A DNA stretch of 64,000 nucleotides, taken from the NCBI RefSeq assembly GCF_037975245.1, contig NC_092572.1, forward strand, positions 14,886,269 through 14,950,268. Direction: 5' to 3'. Under the pieces are notes generated by a model. It was not told where the DNA came from. It searched no databases and saw only the letters and a list, made by a program, of their open reading frames with translations. Source of the DNA: Apostichopus japonicus (taxonomy: Eukaryota > Echinodermata > Holothuroidea > Aspidochirotida > Stichopodidae). This document shows positions 38,776 to 52,300 of this stretch, in pieces (position 1 is the stretch's first letter; the number at the start of each line of letters is the position of its first letter). Made by a program: the position numbers and the translations under genes.

Positions 38776-41700
38776 TTGCTGTAAAAGATCGGCAAAAGAC
38801 GTCATCACCCGGGGTTCGAACCAGGGATGCAAAAGAGAGTCTCGATCATCAGCTCGCACAGTGCGCCGAGCCATCCCGCCACTGTATGGACTGAGATATT
38901 AGGTGGATTAACTAATACTTACAGCTCCCCGTCTAGGCACTTGCTGTAAAAGATCGGCAAAAGACGTCATCACCCGGGGTTCGAACCAGGGATGCAAAAG
39001 AGAGTCTCGATCATCAGCTCGCACAGTGCGCCGAGCCATCCCGCCACTGTATGGACTGAGATATTAGGTGGATTAACTAATACTTACAGCTCCCCGTCTA
39101 GGCACTTGCTGTAAAAGATCGGCAAAAGACGTCATCACCCGGGGTTCGAACCAGGGATGCAAAAGAGAGTCTCGATCATCAGCTCGCACAGTGCGCCGAG
39201 CCATCCCGCCACTGTATGGACTGAGATATTAGGTGGATTAACTAATACTTACAGCTCCCCGTCTAGGCACTTGCTGTAAAAGATCGGCAAAAGACGTCAT
39301 CACCCGGGGTTCGAACCAGGGATGCAAAAGAGAGTCTCGATCATCAGCTCGCACAGTGCGCCGAGCCATCCCGCCACTGTATGGACTGAGATATTAGGTG
39401 GATTAACTAATACTTACAGCTCCCCGTCTAGGCACTTGCTGTAAAAGATCGGCAAAAGACGTCATCACCCGGGGTTCGAACCAGGGATGCAAAAGAGAGT
39501 CTCGATCATCAGCTCGCACAGTGCGCCGAGCCATCCCGCCACTGTATGGACTGAGATATTAGGTGGATTAACTAATACTTACAGCTCCCCGTCTAGGCAC
39601 TTGCTGTAAAAGATCGGCAAAAGACGTCATCACCCGGGGTTCGAACCAGGGATGCAAAAGAGAGTCTCGATCATCAGCTCGCACAGTGCGCCGAGCCATC
39701 CCGCCACTGTATGGACTGAGATATTAGGTGGATTAACTAATACTTACAGCTCCCCGTCTAGGCACTTGCTGTAAAAGATCGGCAAAAGACGTCATCACCC
39801 GGGGTTCGAACCAGGGATGCAAAAGAGAGTCTCGATCATCAGCTCGCACAGTGCGCCGAGCCATCCCGCCACTGTATGGACTGAGATATTAGGTGGATTA
39901 ACTAATACTTACAGCTCCCCGTCTAGGCACTTGCTGTAAAAGATCGGCAAAAGACGTCATCACCCGGGGTTCGAACCAGGGATGCAAAAGAGAGTCTCGA
40001 TCATCAGCTCGCACAGTGCGCCGAGCCATCCCGCCACTGTATGGACTGAGATATTAGGTGGATTAACTAATACTTACAGCTCCCCGTCTAGGCACTTGCT
40101 GTAAAAGATCGGCAAAAGACGTCATCACCCGGGGTTCGAACCAGGGATGCAAAAGAGAGTCTCGATCATCAGCTCGCACAGTGCGCCGAGCCATCCCGCC
40201 ACTGTATGGACTGAGATATTAGGTGGATTAACTAATACTTACAGCTCCCCGTCTAGGCACTTGCTGTAAAAGATCGGCAAAAGACGTCATCACCCGGGGT
40301 TCGAACCAGGGATGCAAAAGAGAGTCTCGATCATCAGCTCGCACAGTGCGCCGAGCCATCCCGCCACTGTATGGACTGAGATATTAGGTGGATTAACTAA
40401 TACTTACAGCTCCCCGTCTAGGCACTTGCTGTAAAAGATCGGCAAAAGACGTCATCACCCGGGGTTCGAACCAGGGATGCAAAAGAGAGTCTCGATCATC
40501 AGCTCGCACAGTGCGCCGAGCCATCCCGCCACTGTATGGACTGAGATATTAGGTGGATTAACTAATACTTACAGCTCCCCGTCTAGGCACTTGCTGTAAA
40601 AGATCGGCAAAAGACGTCATCACCCGGGGTTCGAACCAGGGATGCAAAAGAGAGTCTCGATCATCAGCTCGCACAGTGCGCCGAGCCATCCCGCCACTGT
40701 ATGGACTGAGATATTAGGTGGATTAACTAATACTTACAGCTCCCCGTCTAGGCACTTGCTGTAAAAGATCGGCAAAAGACGTCATCACCCGGGGTTCGAA
40801 CCAGGGATGCAAAAGAGAGTCTCGATCATCAGCTCGCACAGTGCGCCGAGCCATCCCGCCACTGTATGGACTGAGATATTAGGTGGATTAACTAATACTT
40901 ACAGCTCCCCGTCTAGGCACTTGCTGTAAAAGATCGGCAAAAGACGTCATCACCCGGGGTTCGAACCAGGGATGCAAAAGAGAGTCTCGATCATCAGCTC
41001 GCACAGTGCGCCGAGCCATCCCGCCACTGTATGGACTGAGATATTAGGTGGATTAACTAATACTTACAGCTCCCCGTCTAGGCACTTGCTGTAAAAGATC
41101 GGCAAAAGACGTCATCACCCGGGGTTCGAACCAGGGATGCAAAAGAGAGTCTCGATCATCAGCTCGCACAGTGCGCCGAGCCATCCCGCCACTGTATGGA
41201 CTGAGATATTAGGTGGATTAACTAATACTTACAGCTCCCCGTCTAGGCACTTGCTGTAAAAGATCGGCAAAAGACGTCATCACCCGGGGTTCGAACCAGG
41301 GATGCAAAAGAGAGTCTCGATCATCAGCTCGCACAGTGCGCCGAGCCATCCCGCCACTGTATGGACTGAGATATTAGGTGGATTAACTAATACTTACAGC
41401 TCCCCGTCTAGGCACTTGCTGTAAAAGATCGGCAAAAGACGTCATCACCCGGGGTTCGAACCAGGGATGCAAAAGAGAGTCTCGATCATCAGCTCGCACA
41501 GTGCGCCGAGCCATCCCGCCACTGTATGGACTGAGATATTAGGTGGATTAACTAATACTTACAGCTCCCCGTCTAGGCACTTGCTGTAAAAGATCGGCAA
41601 AAGACGTCATCACCCGGGGTTCGAACCAGGGATGCAAAAGAGAGTCTCGATCATCAGCTCGCACAGTGCGCCGAGCCATCCCGCCACTGTATGGACTGAG

Positions 41701-44700
41701 ATATTAGGTGGATTAACTAATACTTACAGCTCCCCGTCTAGGCACTTGCTGTAAAAGATCGGCAAAAGACGTCATCACCCGGGGTTCGAACCAGGGATGC
41801 AAAAGAGAGTCTCGATCATCAGCTCGCACAGTGCGCCGAGCCATCCCGCCACTGTATGGACTGAGATATTAGGTGGATTAACTAATACTTACAGCTCCCC
41901 GTCTAGGCACTTGCTGTAAAAGATCGGCAAAAGACGTCATCACCCGGGGTTCGAACCAGGGATGCAAAAGAGAGTCTCGATCATCAGCTCGCACAGTGCG
42001 CCGAGCCATCCCGCCACTGTATGGACTGAGATATTAGGTGGATTAACTAATACTTACAGCTCCCCGTCTAGGCACTTGCTGTAAAAGATCGGCAAAAGAC
42101 GTCATCACCCGGGGTTCGAACCAGGGATGCAAAAGAGAGTCTCGATCATCAGCTCGCACAGTGCGCCGAGCCATCCCGCCACTGTATGGACTGAGATATT
42201 AGGTGGATTAACTAATACTTACAGCTCCCCGTCTAGGCACTTGCTGTAAAAGATCGGCAAAAGACGTCATCACCCGGGGTTCGAACCAGGGATGCAAAAG
42301 AGAGTCTCGATCATCAGCTCGCACAGTGCGCCGAGCCATCCCGCCACTGTATGGACTGAGATATTAGGTGGATTAACTAATACTTACAGCTCCCCGTCTA
42401 GGCACTTGCTGTAAAAGATCGGCAAAAGACGTCATCACCCGGGGTTCGAACCAGGGATGCAAAAGAGAGTCTCGATCATCAGCTCGCACAGTGCGCCGAG
42501 CCATCCCGCCACTGTATGGACTGAGATATTAGGTGGATTAACTAATACTTACAGCTCCCCGTCTAGGCACTTGCTGTAAAAGATCGGCAAAAGACGTCAT
42601 CACCCGGGGTTCGAACCAGGGATGCAAAAGAGAGTCTCGATCATCAGCTCGCACAGTGCGCCGAGCCATCCCGCCACTGTATGGACTGAGATATTAGGTG
42701 GATTAACTAATACTTACAGCTCCCCGTCTAGGCACTTGCTGTAAAAGATCGGCAAAAGACGTCATCACCCGGGGTTCGAACCAGGGATGCAAAAGAGAGT
42801 CTCGATCATCAGCTCGCACAGTGCGCCGAGCCATCCCGCCACTGTATGGACTGAGATATTAGGTGGATTAACTAATACTTACAGCTCCCCGTCTAGGCAC
42901 TTGCTGTAAAAGATCGGCAAAAGACGTCATCACCCGGGGTTCGAACCAGGGATGCAAAAGAGAGTCTCGATCATCAGCTCGCACAGTGCGCCGAGCCATC
43001 CCGCCACTGTATGGACTGAGATATTAGGTGGATTAACTAATACTTACAGCTCCCCGTCTAGGCACTTGCTGTAAAAGATCGGCAAAAGACGTCATCACCC
43101 GGGGTTCGAACCAGGGATGCAAAAGAGAGTCTCGATCATCAGCTCGCACAGTGCGCCGAGCCATCCCGCCACTGTATGGACTGAGATATTAGGTGGATTA
43201 ACTAATACTTACAGCTCCCCGTCTAGGCACTTGCTGTAAAAGATCGGCAAAAGACGTCATCACCCGGGGTTCGAACCAGGGATGCAAAAGAGAGTCTCGA
43301 TCATCAGCTCGCACAGTGCGCCGAGCCATCCCGCCACTGTATGGACTGAGATATTAGGTGGATTAACTAATACTTACAGCTCCCCGTCTAGGCACTTGCT
43401 GTAAAAGATCGGCAAAAGACGTCATCACCCGGGGTTCGAACCAGGGATGCAAAAGAGAGTCTCGATCATCAGCTCGCACAGTGCGCCGAGCCATCCCGCC
43501 ACTGTATGGACTGAGATATTAGGTGGATTAACTAATACTTACAGCTCCCCGTCTAGGCACTTGCTGTAAAAGATCGGCAAAAGACGTCATCACCCGGGGT
43601 TCGAACCAGGGATGCAAAAGAGAGTCTCGATCATCAGCTCGCACAGTGCGCCGAGCCATCCCGCCACTGTATGGACTGAGATATTAGGTGGATTAACTAA
43701 TACTTACAGCTCCCCGTCTAGGCACTTGCTGTAAAAGATCGGCAAAAGACGTCATCACCCGGGGTTCGAACCAGGGATGCAAAAGAGAGTCTCGATCATC
43801 AGCTCGCACAGTGCGCCGAGCCATCCCGCCACTGTATGGACTGAGATATTAGGTGGATTAACTAATACTTACAGCTCCCCGTCTAGGCACTTGCTGTAAA
43901 AGATCGGCAAAAGACGTCATCACCCGGGGTTCGAACCAGGGATGCAAAAGAGAGTCTCGATCATCAGCTCGCACAGTGCGCCGAGCCATCCCGCCACTGT
44001 ATGGACTGAGATATTAGGTGGATTAACTAATACTTACAGCTCCCCGTCTAGGCACTTGCTGTAAAAGATCGGCAAAAGACGTCATCACCCGGGGTTCGAA
44101 CCAGGGATGCAAAAGAGAGTCTCGATCATCAGCTCGCACAGTGCGCCGAGCCATCCCGCCACTGTATGGACTGAGATATTAGGTGGATTAACTAATACTT
44201 ACAGCTCCCCGTCTAGGCACTTGCTGTAAAAGATCGGCAAAAGACGTCATCACCCGGGGTTCGAACCAGGGATGCAAAAGAGAGTCTCGATCATCAGCTC
44301 GCACAGTGCGCCGAGCCATCCCGCCACTGTATGGACTGAGATATTAGGTGGATTAACTAATACTTACAGCTCCCCGTCTAGGCACTTGCTGTAAAAGATC
44401 GGCAAAAGACGTCATCACCCGGGGTTCGAACCAGGGATGCAAAAGAGAGTCTCGATCATCAGCTCGCACAGTGCGCCGAGCCATCCCGCCACTGTATGGA
44501 CTGAGATATTAGGTGGATTAACTAATACTTACAGCTCCCCGTCTAGGCACTTGCTGTAAAAGATCGGCAAAAGACGTCATCACCCGGGGTTCGAACCAGG
44601 GATGCAAAAGAGAGTCTCGATCATCAGCTCGCACAGTGCGCCGAGCCATCCCGCCACTGTATGGACTGAGATATTAGGTGGATTAACTAATACTTACAGC

Positions 44701-46365
44701 TCCCCGTCTAGGCACTTGCTGTAAAAGATCGGCAAAAGACGTCATCACCCGGGGTTCGAACCAGGGATGCAAAAGAGAGTCTCGATCATCAGCTCGCACA
44801 GTGCGCCGAGCCATCCCGCCACTGTATGGACTGAGATATTAGGTGGATTAACTAATACTTACAGCTCCCCGTCTAGGCACTTGCTGTAAAAGATCGGCAA
44901 AAGACGTCATCACCCGGGGTTCGAACCAGGGATGCAAAAGAGAGTCTCGATCATCAGCTCGCACAGTGCGCCGAGCCATCCCGCCACTGTATGGACTGAG
45001 ATATTAGGTGGATTAACTAATACTTACAGCTCCCCGTCTAGGCACTTGCTGTAAAAGATCGGCAAAAGACGTCATCACCCGGGGTTCGAACCAGGGATGC
45101 AAAAGAGAGTCTCGATCATCAGCTCGCACAGTGCGCCGAGCCATCCCGCCACTGTATGGACTGAGATATTAGGTGGATTAACTAATACTTACAGCTCCCC
45201 GTCTAGGCACTTGCTGTAAAAGATCGGCAAAAGACGTCATCACCCGGGGTTCGAACCAGGGATGCAAAAGAGAGTCTCGATCATCAGCTCGCACAGTGCG
45301 CCGAGCCATCCCGCCACTGTATGGACTGAGATATTAGGTGGATTAACTAATACTTACAGCTCCCCGTCTAGGCACTTGCTGTAAAAGATCGGCAAAAGAC
45401 GTCATCACCCGGGGTTCGAACCAGGGATGCAAAAGAGAGTCTCGATCATCAGCTCGCACAGTGCGCCGAGCCATCCCGCCACTGTATGGACTGAGATATT
45501 AGGTGGATTAACTAATACTTACAGCTCCCCGTCTAGGCACTTGCTGTAAAAGATCGGCAAAAGACGTCATCACCCGGGGTTCGAACCAGGGATGCAAAAG
45601 AGAGTCTCGATCATCAGCTCGCACAGTGCGCCGAGCCATCCCGCCACTGTATGGACTGAGATATTAGGTGGATTAACTAATACTTACAGCTCCCCGTCTA
45701 GGCACTTGCTGTAAAAGATCGGCAAAAGACGTCATCACCCGGGGTTCGAACCAGGGATGCAAAAGAGAGTCTCGATCATCAGCTCGCACAGTGCGCCGAG
45801 CCATCCCGCCACTGTATGGACTGAGATATTAGGTGGATTAACTAATACTTACAGCTCCCCGTCTAGGCACTTGCTGTAAAAGATCGGCAAAAGACGTCAT
45901 CACCCGGGGTTCGAACCAGGGATGCAAAAGAGAGTCTCGATCATCAGCTCGCACAGTGCGCCGAGCCATCCCGCCACTGTATGGACTGAGATATTAGGTG
46001 GATTAACTAATACTTACAGCTCCCCGTCTAGGCACTTGCTGTAAAAGATCGGCAAAAGACGTCATCACCCGGGGTTCGAACCAGGGATGCAAAAGAGAGT
46101 CTCGATCATCAGCTCGCACAGTGCGCCGAGCCATCCCGCCACTGTATGGACTGAGATATTAGGTGGATTAACTAATACTTACAGCTCCCCGTCTAGGCAC
46201 TTGCTGTAAAAGATCGGCAAAAGACGTCATCACCCGGGGTTCGAACCAGGGATGCAAAAGAGAGTCTCGATCATCAGCTCGCACAGTGCGCCGAGCCATC
46301 CCGCCACTGTATGGACTGAGATATTAGGTGGATTAACTAATACTTACAGCTCCCCGTCTAGGCAC
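38776..46365. repeat. C82 variant block (units 236-281, 46 monomers)
   Basis: Forty-six consecutive monomers read CTCGCACAG instead of CTCGTACAG (T to C at monomer position 82, first at 38857 and last at 46282). I see no other differences in the block. Both edges are sharp between adjacent monomers. Position 82 is the outer base of the 7 bp inverted repeat and lies in the D loop of the tRNA-like segment. Confidence 0.93.
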
Positions 46366-49300
46366 TTGCTGTAAAAGATCGGCAAAAGACGTCATCACCC
46401 GGGGTTCGAACCAGGGATGCAAAAGAGAGTCTCGATCATCAGCTCGTACAGTGCGCCGAGCCATCCCGCCACTGTATGGACTGAGATATTAGGTGGATTA
46501 ACTAATACTTACAGCTCCCCGTCTAGGCACTTGCTGTAAAAGATCGGCAAAAGACGTCATCACCCGGGGTTCGAACCAGGGATGCAAAAGAGAGTCTCGA
46601 TCATCAGCTCGTACAGTGCGCCGAGCCATCCCGCCACTGTATGGACTGAGATATTAGGTGGATTAACTAATACTTACAGCTCCCCGTCTAGGCACTTGCT
46701 GTAAAAGATCGGCAAAAGACGTCATCACCCGGGGTTCGAACCAGGGATGCAAAAGAGAGTCTCGATCATCAGCTCGTACAGTGCGCCGAGCCATCCCGCC
46801 ACTGTATGGACTGAGATATTAGGTGGATTAACTAATACTTACAGCTCCCCGTCTAGGCACTTGCTGTAAAAGATCGGCAAAAGACGTCATCACCCGGGGT
46901 TCGAACCAGGGATGCAAAAGAGAGTCTCGATCATCAGCTCGTACAGTGCGCCGAGCCATCCCACCACTGTATGGACTGAGATATTAGGTGGATTAACTAA
47001 TACTTACAGCTCCCCGTCTAGGCACTTGCTGTAAAAGATCGGCAAAAGACGTCATCACCCGGGGTTCGAACCAGGGATGCAAAAGAGAGTCTCGATCATC
47101 AGCTCGTACAGTGCGCCGAGCCATCCCGCCACTGTATGGACTGAGATATTAGGTGGATTAACTAATACTTACAGCTCCCCGTCTAGGCACTTGCTGTAAA
47201 AGATCGGCAAAAGACGTCATCACCCGGGGTTCGAACCAGGGATGCAAAAGAGAGTCTCGATCATCAGCTCGTACAGTGCGCCGAGCCATCCCGCCACTGT
47301 ATGGACTGAGATATTAGGTGGATTAACTAATACTTACAGCTCCCCGTCTAGGCACTTGCTGTAAAAGATCGGCAAAAGACGTCATCACCCGGGGTTCGAA
47401 CCAGGGATGCAAAAGAGAGTCTCGATCATCAGCTCGTACAGTGCGCCGAGCCATCCCGCCACTGTATGGACTGAGATATTAGGTGGATTAACTAATACTT
47501 ACAGCTCCCCGTCTAGGCACTTGCTGTAAAAGATCGGCAAAAGACGTCATCACCCGGGGTTCGAACCAGGGATGCAAAAGAGAGTCTCGATCATCAGCTC
47601 GTACAGTGCGCCGAGCCATCCCGCCACTGTATGGACTGAGATATTAGGTGGATTAACTAATACTTACAGCTCCCCGTCTAGGCACTTGCTGTAAAAGATC
47701 GGCAAAAGACGTCATCACCCGGGGTTCGAACCAGGGATGCAAAAGAGAGTCTCGATCATCAGCTCGTACAGTGCGCCGAGCCATCCCGCCACTGTATGGA
47801 CTGAGATATTAGGTGGATTAACTAATACTTACAGCTCCCCGTCTAGGCACTTGCTGTAAAAGATCGGCAAAAGACGTCATCACCCGGGGTTCGAACCAGG
47901 GATGCAAAAGAGAGTCTCGATCATCAGCTCGTACAGTGCGCCGAGCCATCCCGCCACTGTATGGACTGAGATATTAGGTGGATTAACTAATACTTACAGC
48001 TCCCCGTCTAGGCACTTGCTGTAAAAGATCGGCAAAAGACGTCATCACCCGGGGTTCGAACCAGGGATGCAAAAGAGAGTCTCGATCATCAGCTCGTACA
48101 GTGCGCCGAGCCATCCCGCCACTGTATGGACTGAGATATTAGGTGGATTAACTAATACTTACAGCTCCCCGTCTAGGCACTTGCTGTAAAAGATCGGCAA
48201 AAGACGTCATCACCCGGGGTTCGAACCAGGGATGCAAAAGAGAGTCTCGATCATCAGCTCGTACAGTGCGCCGAGCCATCCCGCCACTGTATGGACTGAG
48301 ATATTAGGTGGATTAACTAATACTTACAGCTCCCCGTCTAGGCACTTGCTGTAAAAGATCGGCAAAAGACGTCATCACCCGGGGTTCGAACCAGGGATGC
48401 AAAAGAGAGTCTCGATCATCAGCTCGTACAGTGCGCCGAGCCATCCCGCCACTGTATGGACTGAGATATTAGGTGGATTAACTAATACTTACAGCTCCCC
48501 GTCTAGGCACTTGCTGTAAAAGATCGGCAAAAGACGTCATCACCCGGGGTTCGAACCAGGGATGCAAAAGAGAGTCTCGATCATCAGCTCGTACAGTGCG
48601 CCGAGCCATCCCGCCACTGTATGGACTGAGATATTAGGTGGATTAACTAATACTTACAGCTCCCCGTCTAGGCACTTGCTGTAAAAGATCGGCAAAAGAC
48701 GTCATCACCCGGGGTTCGAACCAGGGATGCAAAAGAGAGTCTCGATCATCAGCTCGTACAGTGCGCCGAGCCATCCCGCCACTGTATGGACTGAGATATT
48801 AGGTGGATTAACTAATACTTACAGCTCCCCGTCTAGGCACTTGCTGTAAAAGATCGGCAAAAGACGTCATCACCCGGGGTTCGAACCAGGGATGCAAAAG
48901 AGAGTCTCGATCATCAGCTCGTACAGTGCGCCGAGCCATCCCGCCACTGTATGGACTGAGATATTAGGTGGATTAACTAATACTTACAGCTCCCCGTCTA
49001 GGCACTTGCTGTAAAAGATCGGCAAAAGACGTCATCACCCGGGGTTCGAACCAGGGATGCAAAAGAGAGTCTCGATCATCAGCTCGTACAGTGCGCCGAG
49101 CCATCCCGCCACTGTATGGACTGAGATATTAGGTGGATTAACTAATACTTACAGCTCCCCGTCTAGGCACTTGCTGTAAAAGATCGGCAAAAGACGTCAT
49201 CACCCGGGGTTCGAACCAGGGATGCAAAAGAGAGTCTCGATCATCAGCTCGTACAGTGCGCCGAGCCATCCCGCCACTGTATGGACTGAGATATTAGGTG

Positions 49301-52300
49301 GATTAACTAATACTTACAGCTCCCCGTCTAGGCACTTGCTGTAAAAGATCGGCAAAAGACGTCATCACCCGGGGTTCGAACCAGGGATGCAAAAGAGAGT
49401 CTCGATCATCAGCTCGTACAGTGCGCCGAGCCATCCCGCCACTGTATGGACTGAGATATTAGGTGGATTAACTAATACTTACAGCTCCCCGTCTAGGCAC
49501 TTGCTGTAAAAGATCGGCAAAAGACGTCATCACCCGGGGTTCGAACCAGGGATGCAAAAGAGAGTCTCGATCATCAGCTCGTACAGTGCGCCGAGCCATC
49601 CCGCCACTGTATGGACTGAGATATTAGGTGGATTAACTAATACTTACAGCTCCCCGTCTAGGCACTTGCTGTAAAAGATCGGCAAAAGACGTCATCACCC
49701 GGGGTTCGAACCAGGGATGCAAAAGAGAGTCTCGATCATCAGCTCGTACAGTGCGCCGAGCCATCCCGCCACTGTATGGACTGAGATATTAGGTGGATTA
49801 ACTAATACTTACAGCTCCCCGTCTAGGCACTTGCTGTAAAAGATCGGCAAAAGACGTCATCACCCGGGGTTCGAACCAGGGATGCAAAAGAGAGTCTCGA
49901 TCATCAGCTCGTACAGTGCGCCGAGCCATCCCGCCACTGTATGGACTGAGATATTAGGTGGATTAACTAATACTTACAGCTCCCCGTCTAGGCACTTGCT
50001 GTAAAAGATCGGCAAAAGACGTCATCACCCGGGGTTCGAACCAGGGATGCAAAAGAGAGTCTCGATCATCAGCTCGTACAGTGCGCCGAGCCATCCCGCC
50101 ACTGTATGGACTGAGATATTAGGTGGATTAACTAATACTTACAGCTCCCCGTCTAGGCACTTGCTGTAAAAGATCGGCAAAAGACGTCATCACCCGGGGT
50201 TCGAACCAGGGATGCAAAAGAGAGTCTCGATCATCAGCTCGTACAGTGCGCCGAGCCATCCCGCCACTGTATGGACTGAGATATTAGGTGGATTAACTAA
50301 TACTTACAGCTCCCCGTCTAGGCACTTGCTGTAAAAGATCGGCAAAAGACGTCATCACCCGGGGTTCGAACCAGGGATGCAAAAGAGAGTCTCGATCATC
50401 AGCTCGTACAGTGCGCCGAGCCATCCCGCCACTGTATGGACTGAGATATTAGGTGGATTAACTAATACTTACAGCTCCCCGTCTAGGCACTTGCTGTAAA
50501 AGATCGGCAAAAGACGTCATCACCCGGGGTTCGAACCAGGGATGCAAAAGAGAGTCTCGATCATCAGCTCGTACAGTGCGCCGAGCCATCCCGCCACTGT
50601 ATGGACTGAGATATTAGGTGGATTAACTAATACTTACAGCTCCCCGTCTAGGCACTTGCTGTAAAAGATCGGCAAAAGACGTCATCACCCGGGGTTCGAA
50701 CCAGGGATGCAAAAGAGAGTCTCGATCATCAGCTCGTACAGTGCGCCGAGCCATCCCGCCACTGTATGGACTGAGATATTAGGTGGATTAACTAATACTT
50801 ACAGCTCCCCGTCTAGGCACTTGCTGTAAAAGATCGGCAAAAGACGTCATCACCCGGGGTTCGAACCAGGGATGCAAAAGAGAGTCTCGATCATCAGCTC
50901 GTACAGTGCGCCGAGCCATCCCGCCACTGTATGGACTGAGATATTAGGTGGATTAACTAATACTTACAGCTCCCCGTCTAGGCACTTGCTGTAAAAGATC
51001 GGCAAAAGACGTCATCACCCGGGGTTCGAACCAGGGATGCAAAAGAGAGTCTCGATCATCAGCTCGTACAGTGCGCCGAGCCATCCCGCCACTGTATGGA
51101 CTGAGATATTAGGTGGATTAACTAATACTTACAGCTCCCCGTCTAGGCACTTGCTGTAAAAGATCGGCAAAAGACGTCATCACCCGGGGTTCGAACCAGG
51201 GATGCAAAAGAGAGTCTCGATCATCAGCTCGTACAGTGCGCCGAGCCATCCCGCCACTGTATGGACTGAGATATTAGGTGGATTAACTAATACTTACAGC
51301 TCCCCGTCTAGGCACTTGCTGTAAAAGATCGGCAAAAGACGTCATCACCCGGGGTTCGAACCAGGGATGCAAAAGAGAGTCTCGATCATCAGCTCGTACA
51401 GTGCGCCGAGCCATCCCGCCACTGTATGGACTGAGATATTAGGTGGATTAACTAATACTTACAGCTCCCCGTCTAGGCACTTGCTGTAAAAGATCGGCAA
51501 AAGACGTCATCACCCGGGGTTCGAACCAGGGATGCAAAAGAGAGTCTCGATCATCAGCTCGTACAGTGCGCCGAGCCATCCCGCCACTGTATGGACTGAG
51601 ATATTAGGTGGATTAACTAATACTTACAGCTCCCCGTCTAGGCACTTGCTGTAAAAGATCGGCAAAAGACGTCATCACCCGGGGTTCGAACCAGGGATGC
51701 AAAAGAGAGTCTCGATCATCAGCTCGTACAGTGCGCCGAGCCATCCCGCCACTGTATGGACTGAGATATTAGGTGGATTAACTAATACTTACAGCTCCCC
51801 GTCTAGGCACTTGCTGTAAAAGATCGGCAAAAGACGTCATCACCCGGGGTTCGAACCAGGGATGCAAAAGAGAGTCTCGATCATCAGCTCGTACAGTGCG
51901 CCGAGCCATCCCGCCACTGTATGGACTGAGATATTAGGTGGATTAACTAATACTTACAGCTCCCCGTCTAGGCACTTGCTGTAAAAGATCGGCAAAAGAC
52001 GTCATCACCCGGGGTTCGAACCAGGGATGCAAAAGAGAGTCTCGATCATCAGCTCGTACAGTGCGCCGAGCCATCCCGCCACTGTATGGACTGAGATATT
52101 AGGTGGATTAACTAATACTTACAGCTCCCCGTCTAGGCACTTGCTGTAAAAGATCGGCAAAAGTCGTCATCACCCGGGGTTCGAACCAGGGATGCAAAAG
52201 AGAGTCTCGATCATCAGCTCGTACAGTGCGCCGAGCCATCCCGCCACTGTATGGACTGAGATATTAGGTGGATTAACTAATACTTACAGCTCCCCGTCTA

